Of a stretch of DNA of 55,303 nucleotides, positions 43,251 through 51,311 are shown piece after piece. A model generated the notes under the pieces. The model had not been told where the DNA came from, did no database searches, and saw only the letters and a list, made by a program, of their open reading frames with translations. Made by a program: the position numbers and the translations under genes. Each line of letters begins with the position of its first letter. Position 1 is the stretch's first letter. Source of the DNA: Pyramidobacter piscolens (GTDB lineage: Bacteria > Synergistota > Synergistia > Synergistales > Dethiosulfovibrionaceae); contig SFDM01000026.1 in NCBI GenBank assembly GCA_004558205.1, forward strand, positions 1-55,303, read 5' to 3'.

Positions 43251-43478
43251 TTGAAATCTTTTGACGTGGTTCTTCGATTTGATATTATACTATTTTGCAA
43301 TAAAAACGCAAAATGAGCACTGAGGGGACGACCCGAGGGGTATCCACCAAGCGAGTTACACAAGCCGAATAGGCCGAGATAGTCTTTAGCGACTGGATAC
43401 CCCTTGGGCCGGCCCCGGTCTCTAATTTAGCCGTCTTATTGCTAAATAGTATTAAGCACGTCAATGGGAATTTAGTAT
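43251..43478 (-). repeat. R2 fragment split by an R1 insertion
   Basis: The left piece (TTGAAATCTTTTGACGTGG to GATATTA) and right piece (TATTAAGCACG to about 43478) are the right arm of R2 as seen intact at 38436-38496. The R1 copy lies between them, with TATTA present on both sides as a possible target duplication. Confidence 0.8.
43288..43451 (-). repeat. R1 palindromic repeat, copy 4 (complete, inserted in R2)
   Basis: The best-preserved copy, ~164 bp: terminal repeats TACTATTTTGCAATAA and TTGCTAAATAGTA, central arms GGGGTATCCACC and GACTGGATACCCC, and the core GCCGAATAGGCCGAG. Most of the element can fold back on itself. No ORF is present, so mobility would depend on a transposase elsewhere. 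Confidence 0.85.
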
Positions 43479-43562
43479 AAGAGATCGCCTGAAAAAAGAT
43501 ACCGGTGAAAAATGTTCCACGTGGAACATTTTTCACCGGTATCTTTTTTCAGGCGATCTCTT
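43479..43562. repeat. 84-bp perfect palindrome centred on parS
   Basis: Reading outward from the CAC|GTG centre at 43520/43521, every base from AAGAGATCGCCTG to CAGGCGATCTCTT is matched by its complement. Each arm is 42 bp. The right arm encodes the last five codons of the gene at 43549. A perfect palindrome this long is unstable in most bacteria, so its presence is notable; an assembly or amplification artefact should also be excluded. Confidence 0.95.
43513..43528. promoter_or_regulatory. parS site 2 (ParB binding site)
   Basis: TGTTCCACGTGGAACA, identical to the sites at 22418 and 52071, at the exact centre of the 84-bp palindrome. Confidence 0.85.
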
Positions 43563-44007
43563 TCCAGCGCCGGTTCAGTTCAAGGCCTATTTCCAGGTAG
43601 GCGCGCTCCATCTGCTGGAGCTGTTCCAGGTCCTTCTTGTAGCTTTCCTTCCAGTACTTCTTGTTTTTCGCGTTTTTAGCCGCGATCATGCGCCCGCAGA
43701 AGTCCGTGAAAAACGTCATGGCGTCAATCACGCTGCGCAGGTAGGGACGCAGCGTAATGAAGAAGGAGTCCAGTTTCTCCGCGGGATCGAGCTTGGCCTC
43801 CCGCACCTCCTCAAGAAGCGCTTCGACTTCGCCTTTCAGGCCCGCGGCGGCGGCCGCCGCCGAAGCCGGGTCAGGCTGCCTCAGTCCGAAGGCCTTGGCG
43901 AAGGAGAACTTGAAGAGGCTGTTCTGGGCCTCGATATAGCCGCGCAGAAGCTCGCTCACCTTTCGTCCCAGACGGGCGGCGTCGTCCTTCGTAAGCCCGC
44001 TGGGCAT
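43549..44007 (-). CDS. Unknown cytoplasmic helical protein (152 aa)
   Basis: Starts MPSGLTKDDAARLGRKVSE and lacks a signal or membrane segment. Helical, with a hydrophobic stretch LRSVIDAMTFFTDFCGRMIA and a basic C-terminal region (KNAKNKKYWKESYKKDLEQL). No family recognised. It begins 1 nt after the stop of the membrane-anchored gene at 44009, with GGAGG inside that gene, so the two are translationally coupled. Its last codons lie in the arm of the parS-centred palindrome. Confidence 0.7.
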   Translation of the reverse strand: MPSGLTKDDAARLGRKVSELLRGYIEAQNSLFKFSFAKAFGLRQPDPASAAAAAAGLKGEVEALLEEVREAKLDPAEKLDSFFITLRPYLRSVIDAMTFFTDFCGRMIAAKNAKNKKYWKESYKKDLEQLQQMERAYLEIGLELNRRWKEIA

Positions 44008-44008
44008 C

Positions 44009-44410
44009 TTACTTCCCTTCCTCCGACGACGAGAGGATCAGTTCCTTCAGTTCTTTGTTCAGCGCCTGATAGGCCGCTTCGGCCGCGGGCGTCATCTTCG
44101 CGGAGTTCTCCGGCATGGCTAGGAGTTCAGCTTTCAGCTTTTCCACGTCGGCGCTCAGCCTGTCCACAAAGGCCGACACGGTCATGTTCTCGGCCTCGGA
44201 ATAGGAAAAATCCCGTCCCTTGTCGACGATGGCCTGCCCCAGAAAGACGGTCTTCATCACCGACACAGCCAGGGGCTTCTCCAGGGCAGAGACGCTCTTC
44301 ATCAGGTCGCGCTGGGGGTTGGAGGTCAAGTAGGGCCGCAGGAGCAGCACTCCGATAAGCAACAGCACGCAGGAAATGAAAAGACGCTTTTTCGTAAGGT
44401 TCATTTTCAT
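44009..44410 (-). CDS. Unknown membrane-anchored protein (133 aa)
   Basis: A single N-terminal transmembrane helix (KKRLFISCVLLLIGVLLLRP) and a short helical extracytoplasmic domain of ~110 aa, without cysteine. No family recognised. It is the first gene of a two-gene unit with 43549. The pairing of an anchored and a soluble helical protein hints at an interacting pair, but this is inference. Confidence 0.7.
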   Translation of the reverse strand: MKMNLTKKRLFISCVLLLIGVLLLRPYLTSNPQRDLMKSVSALEKPLAVSVMKTVFLGQAIVDKGRDFSYSEAENMTVSAFVDRLSADVEKLKAELLAMPENSAKMTPAAEAAYQALNKELKELILSSSEEGK

Positions 44411-44513
44411 GATAACCGCCTCCTTAATTCTTCTATCATACTATCACAAACGGGGAAAAAAGACAGCCTTCCCAAAGGAAAAAGGCCCTTTTCGTGGCAG
44501 GCGCAGCCTCCCT

Positions 44514-46010
44514 TTACTCTAGGGCCGCTTTGTACTGTTCCAGCGTCATCGTGGAGGTATGGCCGCCTTCCTTGATGTCGAGCATCCAGCCGTCGCCGTC
44601 GCGGCGCAGATAGATTCTCTGGGGCACGCCCATGACGTCGGCCTCCAGGAGCCGGTCAGCGATGGGCGTGCGGCGGTCGTCCACCACCACCGAGTGATCG
44701 GTGTCGTCCAGGGCGGAGAGCAGCGGCGCGAGCACCGGCGGCGTGTCCTCGCCGTCCCAGAGCACCAGGATGCAGAAAGGCGCGATCTCCTCGGGGTAGA
44801 CGTCGGCCTTCTCGATCACGGCGGCCAGCAGGGCCGTCAGGTCGATGGAAGCGCTCCAGGCGGCCACGGGAAGCTTGCTCTGGCCGCTGAAATAGGTCAG
44901 CGATTTCTCGGCGGCGCAGGCGGGGTCTATGGGCATGAACCTGGCCACGGGACGGAGCTGCGATACAGAGAGCGCCGCGCCGCAGGTGGGGCAGCGGTCG
45001 CTTTCCTGGAGCAGCGTCACGTCGGCCACGTCCTGGGTGCTGAAGTCGCGGCCCCAGCACGCGCCCGTCCTGTGATACCCCGCCTTGTTGGCGCCGACCA
45101 CGGCGTTGACCATGTCCACCACGCTGTAATCGGCGATCAGCCTGACCGACGCGGGCAGCCCCACGGGGCCCATATAGCCCGCGGAATCGCCCATGACGGC
45201 CGCCAGTTCGGCGGGGTCGGCGTGGCGGACGGCCGCGCCCTGCAGGGCGGCGCGCACCTTTTCAAGGCACACCTGCCGGTCTCCGCGCAGGATCACCGCC
45301 GCCAGCCCCGCGCCTTCGACGGCGTAGAACATGGTTTTGACGGTGCGCGACGGTTCGATCTTCAAAAAGGCGCAGAGCTCTTCAATGGTCTTGCAGTTGG
45401 GAGTAGCTGCCTCGCGCAGTTCCTCGGGGTCTTCCTTTTCGGGCGGCTCGGCGAGGCGGCAGGGGCTGTCGTAGGCGGCCAGCCAGCCGCAGCTTCCGCA
45501 GCTCAGGCCCTCTTCGCCGCCGAGAGGCTCGCCGGAAAGGCAGAGCAGGTCCACCGCGTGCCCCTGGGGCGTCATGCGGTCCACGCGGCGCAGCTTGACC
45601 CCTAGGGAGCAGATCCCGCTGCCGATGGAACGCAGCGCTTCGTTGGACATGTCGAAAGCAGCTTCGGCGTCGGTGGTGAGGCCCAGCAGTTTCAGGCGCG
45701 AGCCTTCTTTCTCGGCGAGCAGGAGAGGCAGGTCGCCGGCGCGCTTGACGGCGCGCACCGCCACGTCCAGACCGCCGCGCTGCGAGCCGCAGGTGTCGAT
45801 CATCTGAGGTTTGCAGGCTTCAAGGCTGTCGATCAGGGCTTCGACCGCCCATTTGCACATCTCGGTTCCCATGGGCAGGAGCATCAGGCGCTCGTCGTTG
45901 GGGTTCCAGATCCCGTAGCCGCCCTGGGCCAGGCGGATCAGCCCGGCGTCGCGCAGCTTTGAAGGACGGCTGCGCGATACAGGCATCAACAGTTCGCTCA
46001 TCCATTTCAT
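44514..46010 (-). CDS. ProRS-like protein with editing domain but no synthetase motifs
   Basis: 498 aa, against ~570 for bacterial prolyl-tRNA synthetase (ProRS). The N-terminus mimics ProRS (MPVSRSRPSKLRDAGLIRLA, then a GIW..P motif-1-like element). Where ProRS has motif 2 (fRxE, then RExLMKDAYSF) this protein has AEKEGSRLKLLGLTTDAEAA. The YbaK-type editing domain is well kept (about 203-325: TIEELCAFLKIEPSRTVKTM to GANKAGYHRTGACWGRDF). A zinc-like CPTCG follows. Motif 3 (GIGVSR) is absent. The C-terminal anticodon-binding domain is present (EIAPFCILVLWDG, LLEADVMGVPQRIYLR). A trans-editing or regulatory role is more likely than aminoacylation. Confidence 0.82.
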   Translation of the reverse strand: MKWMSELLMPVSRSRPSKLRDAGLIRLAQGGYGIWNPNDERLMLLPMGTEMCKWAVEALIDSLEACKPQMIDTCGSQRGGLDVAVRAVKRAGDLPLLLAEKEGSRLKLLGLTTDAEAAFDMSNEALRSIGSGICSLGVKLRRVDRMTPQGHAVDLLCLSGEPLGGEEGLSCGSCGWLAAYDSPCRLAEPPEKEDPEELREAATPNCKTIEELCAFLKIEPSRTVKTMFYAVEGAGLAAVILRGDRQVCLEKVRAALQGAAVRHADPAELAAVMGDSAGYMGPVGLPASVRLIADYSVVDMVNAVVGANKAGYHRTGACWGRDFSTQDVADVTLLQESDRCPTCGAALSVSQLRPVARFMPIDPACAAEKSLTYFSGQSKLPVAAWSASIDLTALLAAVIEKADVYPEEIAPFCILVLWDGEDTPPVLAPLLSALDDTDHSVVVDDRRTPIADRLLEADVMGVPQRIYLRRDGDGWMLDIKEGGHTSTMTLEQYKAALE

Positions 46011-46031
46011 GAATATCGGTTCCTTTCTTCG

Positions 46032-46802
46032 TTATAATGCAAAATCCGAAAGCATCGGCGTGTGGTCCGAAGGCTTCTCCCAGCCGCGGGGCTCCTTGTC
46101 GATCCAACAGTTTTGGCACAGAGCGGCCAGCGGCGGCGTGGCCAGCATATGGTCGATCCTCCAGCCGATATTGCGTTCCAGCGCGTTTTTGACGCGGTAG
46201 TCGTAGAAGGAATAGACCGCCTCGCCGGGGTGATAGACCCTCAGCAGGTCGGTGAGGCTGGGCGCGCAGAGCGCCGCGAAGAGGTCGCGCAGCTCCTTGG
46301 CGAAGCACACGTGGTCGGCCTTGTTCTTCGGGTTGGTCACGTCCAGTTCCGTGGGAGCCACGTTCAGGTCGCCCACCCAGAGGAGTTTTTCGCCCTTCAT
46401 GGCGTCGATCAGGGTGGCCGCGCGCTTCAAGAAAACTTTTTTTGCCTCGTAGTCGGGGTGGGTGATCTCCTTCCCCTGGGGGACGTAGCTGTTCAGCACC
46501 CAAAGGCCGCCGAAGCGGGCGGCGATCAGCCGCGTGTCCCACAGGGGCTCCTGCCCGTCGCTGAAGCCGTGGATCACCTCGTCGGGCGCTTTCTTCGACA
46601 GGATGGCCACGCCGTTGTAGGACTTTTCACCGCGCCAGGCGGCGGAATAGCCCAGGCGTTCCACGTCGTCGGCGGGGAATTCAGCGTCCTGCACCTTGGT
46701 CTCCTGCAGGGCCAGCACGTCCACTCCGGCGCCGGGCAGCCAGCGTTCCAAGACGGGCAGGCGGCTGCGCAGCGAGTTCACGTTGAAGGTGGCGATTCTC
46801 AT
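46032..46802 (-). CDS. xthA: Exodeoxyribonuclease III
   Basis: 256 aa AP endonuclease / 3'-5' exonuclease of base excision repair. All EEP motifs are present: MRIATFNVNSLRSRL, LALQETKVQD, YNGVAILSK, LWVGDLNVAPTELDV, WRIDHML and the catalytic SDHTPM. Its start codon overlaps the stop of the 2-hydroxyacid dehydrogenase gene (ATGA). Confidence 0.95.
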   Translation of the reverse strand: MRIATFNVNSLRSRLPVLERWLPGAGVDVLALQETKVQDAEFPADDVERLGYSAAWRGEKSYNGVAILSKKAPDEVIHGFSDGQEPLWDTRLIAARFGGLWVLNSYVPQGKEITHPDYEAKKVFLKRAATLIDAMKGEKLLWVGDLNVAPTELDVTNPKNKADHVCFAKELRDLFAALCAPSLTDLLRVYHPGEAVYSFYDYRVKNALERNIGWRIDHMLATPPLAALCQNCWIDKEPRGWEKPSDHTPMLSDFAL

Positions 46803-47815
46803 TCGCGGGTCCCCTGAAAGTCGCAGTTCTCGTGGGCGATGCGCTGGTACTCGCTCACGTCGACACGCCCCTTGACCGGAGCGCCGGCCAGGTAGTTTTC
46901 GATGTTTTTCAGGGCGTTTTCCAGAGCTTCCATCATGGACGTGGAGCTCTCGTTGGAGTTGTGCGACGTGCCCACCACGTTGGGAAGCTGGGCGATTGGG
47001 TCGCCGCCGGCGGGGTAATGGGAGCGTTCCTGCCACCAGGGGTCGATGGCGGCGTAGAAGAAGGGGTGCGAGCGCAGGTGGGCTTCCAGGGCGTCGTGCT
47101 CGATCAGGCCGGCGCGCGCCACGTTGACCAGGATGGCGTCGTCCTTCATGAGCGAGAGCGTGCGGGCGTTGACGATATGGTGGGTCTGGTCGTTGTGGGC
47201 CAGCGCGAGGAGGATCACGTCGGCCTCGGCCAGCGCCTTGTCCAAGTCGGAAAAGCCGTAGGCGGCGTCGAGCAGGGGATCCTGGGGCGCAGTGCGTCCC
47301 AGGGCGCTCAGCGAGCAGCCGAAGGGCTTGTACAGCAAGGCGGTTGCCTTGCCGATGCCGCCCCAGCCCAGAATGAGGACGCGGCAGTCTCTTAGCAGCT
47401 TCTGCTTAAACCCCCGGTAGGTGAAACGTCCCTCGGCGAGGGCGTTCGTCTGGGGGATCAGGCGGCGCGTGCAGCACAGCGTCATCGCCAGGGCGTGTTC
47501 GGCGATGGAGGTGCTCCAGCCGCCCACGTTGCTGTACAGCTTGATGTCCCGGGGCAGCAGGCTGAAATCGGCCTGATCGATGCCGGCGGACAGGGTCTGG
47601 ACCATGCCGATTTTGCCGAGGTTTTTCTTCTCGTCCTCGGAAAGTTCGGCCGTCATCGTGGCGGCCAGCAGGCAGTCCGCGCCGTTCAGGGCTTCCTTCC
47701 GCTCTTGGGCGGAGAGGTCCTCAAGCCAGCGGATTTCGCAGTCGGGAAAACGTTTTTCAAGAAGGCCGTCCAGGTCTTTTTTCAGCTTGGCGGCGATGCA
47801 GATGATCTTTTTCAT
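46799..47815 (-). CDS. D-isomer 2-hydroxyacid dehydrogenase family protein (second paralogue)
   Basis: 338 aa. The nucleotide-binding GWGGIG (residues in LILGWGGIGKATA) is intact. The catalytic Arg is kept (VNVARAGLI). The usual Glu-containing motif reads AAIDPWWQERSHYP, and the His motif is GTSHNSNES rather than TPH, so substrate differs from the paralogue at 731. AAAGGAG precedes the start. Coupled to xthA by a 4-nt overlap, a combination without an obvious metabolic reason. Confidence 0.87.
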   Translation of the reverse strand: MKKIICIAAKLKKDLDGLLEKRFPDCEIRWLEDLSAQERKEALNGADCLLAATMTAELSEDEKKNLGKIGMVQTLSAGIDQADFSLLPRDIKLYSNVGGWSTSIAEHALAMTLCCTRRLIPQTNALAEGRFTYRGFKQKLLRDCRVLILGWGGIGKATALLYKPFGCSLSALGRTAPQDPLLDAAYGFSDLDKALAEADVILLALAHNDQTHHIVNARTLSLMKDDAILVNVARAGLIEHDALEAHLRSHPFFYAAIDPWWQERSHYPAGGDPIAQLPNVVGTSHNSNESSTSMMEALENALKNIENYLAGAPVKGRVDVSEYQRIAHENCDFQGTRE

Positions 47816-47940
47816 TTGAAGATGTTTTCTCCTTTCTTTTCGCATATAATTAACGGTAAGTTCTCTTTGAGGAGAGCGGGCACAAAAAACGCGATGTAAA
47901 AACTACGCCTATTATACCCGGAAACGGTGGTGAAAAAAGA

Positions 47941-48546
47941 GTGATTCGTTCCGATCTTTTAGAACGGGAAAATTGTTCCAGGATTCAGAAAGATTTCCTC
48001 GAATTCCATACGGCGCTCAGCCGAGTCATGGAATCGGCCGCGGCGGCTCTCGACGCCGGCGACCGTTCGGGGCTGCTTCAGACGGCCCACCAGGCCGGCG
48101 TACTGGAGGAGCAGGGGGAGGACGCGGTCCGGGTATGGGACCTCAGGGACCCCCTGGACGTGGAAAACAGGGGAAAGCTGTCGCTGATCGCCCTGCGCTC
48201 CGCGCGGGCGCTGCGCCAGCTCTGCACTACGGGATCGTCGCCTCTGGCGGGGCTGGAGGAGAGCCGCGCCTTTCTGGGCTCCCTTTGCCGCAGCCTGGCC
48301 GACCGCCTGGACTGGTCTGCCAAGCGCCAGCTCCTGGGTCCCGCTTATACCGGCGCCGACGAGGAGGATCTGGAACTCTCGCTCTCGGAACTTCCCGGGA
48401 GCCTCCTTTCGGAGAGCCGCCTCAGCCGGGTGCAGGCCCTTCTGGACTTTCACGACGCACTGCTGGCGCTGAGGGAACTCTTCGAGGTGCTCGGCGAGGT
48501 CCGCCGAATGGCCGACCGGCTCTTTCCCCTGAAGGGCAGCCGGTGA
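47941..48546 (+). CDS. Unknown helical protein (201 aa)
   Basis: Starts at GTG with a weak GGTGGTG ribosome-binding site. It is predicted wholly helical, soluble and Leu/Arg/Glu-rich (LQTAHQAGVLEEQGEDAVRV, LIALRSARALRQLCTTGSSP). No signal peptide. I do not recognise the family. A terminator follows. Confidence 0.68.
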   Translation: MIRSDLLERENCSRIQKDFLEFHTALSRVMESAAAALDAGDRSGLLQTAHQAGVLEEQGEDAVRVWDLRDPLDVENRGKLSLIALRSARALRQLCTTGSSPLAGLEESRAFLGSLCRSLADRLDWSAKRQLLGPAYTGADEEDLELSLSELPGSLLSESRLSRVQALLDFHDALLALRELFEVLGEVRRMADRLFPLKGSR

Positions 48547-48573
48547 GGGCGAAAAACGGCCGCCCTAAAAAGA

Positions 48574-48600
48574 AGAGGATCCGCTTTGCGCGGATCCTCT
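48574..48600 (+). terminator. Terminator after the unknown helical gene
   Basis: AGAGGATCCGC-TTTGC-GCGGATCCTCT, a perfect 11-bp stem. The T tract is weak on the plus strand. Confidence 0.65.
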
Positions 48601-48617
48601 CAGAAGTCCAAGTCTAT

Positions 48618-48758
48618 TTACTTTTTCCCGTGTTTCTTCTCGTGCTCATGCTCCGGAGCTTTGGTCTCGGCTTCAGCGGGAGCGGCTTCGGTTGCGGGAG
48701 TCATTGCGGCTTCTTCAGTTTCGTGTTTATGATGCTGTTTCTTGTTTTTGTCAGGCAT
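48618..48758 (-). CDS. Small His/Lys/Glu-rich protein (46 aa)
   Basis: The product begins MPDKNKKQHHKHETEEAAMT and ends EHEHEKKHGKK. Seven histidines sit at the two ends of an Ala/Thr/Glu/Pro linker. A strong AAGGAGAG precedes the ATG at 48758, which supports expression; the longer frame to 48818 has no ribosome-binding site. Metal binding or a very acidic-basic scaffold is possible. No homologue recognised. Confidence 0.6.
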   Translation of the reverse strand: MPDKNKKQHHKHETEEAAMTPATEAAPAEAETKAPEHEHEKKHGKK

Positions 48759-48961
48759 AAAAGATCTCTCCTTAAAAGATTGTTTCATTTTATGGTGGAG
48801 CCAAGCTCCATCTGACATAGGAAATTATACTCTTTTTTTCAGAAAGTAAACCCCCTAAAAGGCCAGAAGAAGCGCACATATTTACTTCTTTTCTTGACCT
48901 TTCGACGCGCTTTTTGACCATAGAGGGCTCAGGGCGTTTTCCGCGCTTCAATCTTTTCACC

Positions 48962-49105
48962 TGTCGCAAAAACGCAAAATGGGCGCTGAGGGGACGGCCC
49001 GGGGGGATCCGCCAAGCGGGTATAGGCAGGCCGAATAGGCCGGGATAGTCTTTAGCGGCTGAGCGGCCCCGGACGGTAGTTTAGCTGTTTATTCACTAAT
49101 GAGTA
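48962..49105 (-). repeat. R1 palindromic repeat, copy 5 (diverged)
   Basis: Matches the R1 consensus over CAAAAACGCAAAATGGGC, GGGACGGCCCGGGGGGATCC, GCCGAATAGGCCGGGATAG and TCTTTAGCGGCTGA. The ends are diverged, and there is a small deletion around GCGGCCCCGGACGG. It fills most of the gap between the small His-rich gene and the CCA-type gene. Confidence 0.75.
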
Positions 49106-49121
49106 TGAACGGTTCCCCGCG

Positions 49122-50351
49122 TCAGCGGCGCGCCAGGCGGCTGTATTCTTCGGCGAGGCGCATCGTGAGCCAGGCGGCGCGCTCCTGTTCCGGCAGTGCC
49201 TCGGGGATTTTCAGGCGCTTCCGTGCCCTTGCCAGCGCGTTTTGATAGAAGTCAAAGCGTTCCAGAAAGTCCGGGGCCTTCCCGCTGTCGGCCCTGATCA
49301 CCGCGGCGATTTCCGAGGGCGGCAGCGCCTTCCGCGCGATCTCCTGGATCAGTTTCACCACGGCGCCGGCCCGTTTCAGCTTGGGGATTCGCATGTGTTC
49401 GGCCACGACGAAACGCGCCAGCTTCATCCAGGGGCGCGGCAGCGTCATCCGCCGGTTCATCGCCTCCAGCACCTGCAGCCCCAGCGCGGCGTGCTCATAG
49501 TGGTGGGGCCATTCCTCCCGCGGCGTGGCCCCCTTGCCCAGGTCGTGAACCAGCGCGGCGAACCGGGTTTCCGGCCGGCGGGTCTGAAGGGCCGTCTGGG
49601 CCAGCACTTCCATGGTGTGGTCGAAGGCGTCCAGGCCGTGGTGATACTCCAGAGGCTGCTCCACGCCGACCAGAGCCGCCAGCTCGGGAAAGGCGGCGTC
49701 CAGGATTGAGGCGTCCCGGAGGACCTCGAAAAAGCGCGCGGGCATGGGCGACTCGAGAGCCTTCGCCGCTTCGGCCAGAATCCTTTCGGACGGTTCCTCG
49801 GCCAGCTCGCCGCGGCACTGGGCCATGAGCTCCATGGTAGGCGGGTCAATCTTGAAGTCCAGCTGCGCCGCCTGCCGCGCCGCCCGCAGGGCTCTGACGG
49901 GGTCGTCCCCGAAGTGTTCCGACGTGGCCCTGATCAGGCCGCCGGCGATGTCGTGCCGCCCGCCGAAAGGGTCGACCAGCTCCATGCCGGGCAGCCTGAA
50001 AGCCATGCTGTTCATGCGCGTGTCGCGGCGGTACAGGTCCTCCTCGATCGTAGTGGAGCTGTCGAAGCGGGCCTCGAACCCCAGGTAGCCGCGCCCTTTT
50101 TTTCTCTCGGTACGGGCGAAGGCCACCTCGCAGATGCGGCCTTCGATCTTCATAAGAAAGACGGGGAACTGACGCCCCACAGCCTGCGCCTCGAAGTGGC
50201 CCAGAAACGCCTCGAGAGACAGCCCGCAGATCACATAGTCCTTGTCATAGGCGGCCCGGCCGATAAAGAAGTCCCTCACCCAGCCGCCCACGATGTAAAC
50301 CTGGCCGCCGAGATCGGCGGCCCTCTGCGCGAATTCCAGTTCGGTCAACAT
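49122..50351 (-). CDS. CCA-adding enzyme / poly(A) polymerase family protein with HD domain
   Basis: 409 aa, close in length to E. coli Cca. The nucleotidyltransferase domain has YIVGGWVRDFFIG and DKDYVICG as metal-binding Asp pair, the RRDTRMNSMAF element and the GDDPVRALRAARQAA segment. An HD phosphohydrolase domain follows (HHGLDAFDHTMEV, FAALVHDLGKGATP, YEHAALG). It could repair or complete tRNA 3' ends; the tRNA-Leu here already encodes CCA. The start MLTELE is used because GAGGAG lies 10 nt upstream. Confidence 0.88.
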   Translation of the reverse strand: MLTELEFAQRAADLGGQVYIVGGWVRDFFIGRAAYDKDYVICGLSLEAFLGHFEAQAVGRQFPVFLMKIEGRICEVAFARTERKKGRGYLGFEARFDSSTTIEEDLYRRDTRMNSMAFRLPGMELVDPFGGRHDIAGGLIRATSEHFGDDPVRALRAARQAAQLDFKIDPPTMELMAQCRGELAEEPSERILAEAAKALESPMPARFFEVLRDASILDAAFPELAALVGVEQPLEYHHGLDAFDHTMEVLAQTALQTRRPETRFAALVHDLGKGATPREEWPHHYEHAALGLQVLEAMNRRMTLPRPWMKLARFVVAEHMRIPKLKRAGAVVKLIQEIARKALPPSEIAAVIRADSGKAPDFLERFDFYQNALARARKRLKIPEALPEQERAAWLTMRLAEEYSRLARR

Positions 50352-50397
50352 TTCCGTTAAGCTCCTCAACTCGAATAAACTAAACTTCAATTACCTC

Positions 50398-50426
50398 TTG
50401 ACAGATAAACTAGTTCCTTCTATTAT
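50398..50426 (+). promoter_or_regulatory. Strong promoter of the amino-acid binding protein gene
   Basis: TTGACA, 17 nt, TATTAT: almost consensus sigma-70. The start codon is ~57 nt downstream. Confidence 0.88.
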
Positions 50427-50482
50427 ACACTAGAAGAACGGCCTATGCCGTGATATTACAGAAAAAACAGGAGGTTATCATT

Positions 50483-51232
50483 ATGTTCAAGCGTATCACC
50501 GCCGTTGTATTAATCGCGCTGTGCCTTGCGCCCGCCGCCTTTGCCGCCAAATCGGCCATGGAGAAGGACACCATCGTCGCCGCCACGGAGAGCACCTATC
50601 CGCCCTATGAATCCCGCAACGCCAAGGGAGAGCTCGAGGGCTTCGACATCGAGTTCATGGAGATCATCGCCCAGCGTCTCGGCAAGAAACTGGAATGGAT
50701 CGACATGCCCTTCGATTCCCTGATCCCCTCGCTGATGGCCGGAAAGATCGATATCGTGGCCGCCGGCATGTCGGCCACCGAAGAGCGCGCCAAGCGAGTC
50801 ACCTTCTCGGCCCCCTACGAGATTTCCTTCAGCGCCTTTGTGACCAAGGCCGAAAATCCGCCGAAGGACGTGGCTGACATCGCCGGCAAAATCGTGGCCG
50901 TCCAGATCGGCACCGTGCAGGAGACTTTCGCCCGCAGCCTGGGCAACGTGGAAGTCAAGACCTTCCAGAAGTTTGACGACTGCGTCCGCGAAGTGGTCCT
51001 GGGCCGCGCCGCCGCCACGCTGATGGATATCCCCGTGGCGAAGAAGTTCGTCGCCGCCAAGGATTTCAGCGGCAAGGTCGTGGTGGCCTTCAACAAGCAG
51101 ATCACCGGCGCCGACAAGGCCCTGGCCATGCCCAAGGAAGACGAAGCCTTCGCGAAGGCTGTGAACGACGTCGTCACGGCCATGGACAAGAGCGGCGAGC
51201 TTGAGGCTCTCCGCGCCAAGTGGTTCAAGTAA
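50483..51232 (+). CDS. Amino-acid ABC transporter substrate-binding protein (SBP family 3)
   Basis: 249 aa periplasmic receptor. The signal peptide ends AFA before AKSAMEK. Family 3 pattern: TYPPYESRNAKGELEGFDIE, WIDMPFDSLIPSLMAGKIDI, AGMSATEERAKRVTFSAPYE. The ligand is probably a polar amino acid. The start has CAGGAGG. No permease or ATPase gene is near, so it must use transport components encoded elsewhere. It has a strong promoter and its own terminator. Confidence 0.93.
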   Translation: MFKRITAVVLIALCLAPAAFAAKSAMEKDTIVAATESTYPPYESRNAKGELEGFDIEFMEIIAQRLGKKLEWIDMPFDSLIPSLMAGKIDIVAAGMSATEERAKRVTFSAPYEISFSAFVTKAENPPKDVADIAGKIVAVQIGTVQETFARSLGNVEVKTFQKFDDCVREVVLGRAAATLMDIPVAKKFVAAKDFSGKVVVAFNKQITGADKALAMPKEDEAFAKAVNDVVTAMDKSGELEALRAKWFK

Positions 51233-51265
51233 TTAAGTAAAGACGATTCTCCAGCGCGAAAGTTA

Positions 51266-51307
51266 AGAGCGGCTCCCGGCCAAAATCGGGGGCCGTTCTT
51301 TTTTTTG
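51266..51307 (+). terminator. Terminator of the amino-acid binding protein gene
   Basis: AGAGCGGCTCCCGG and its imperfect complement CGGGGGCCGTTCT, followed by TTTTTTTTG. Confidence 0.85.
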
Positions 51308-51311
51308 CCTG

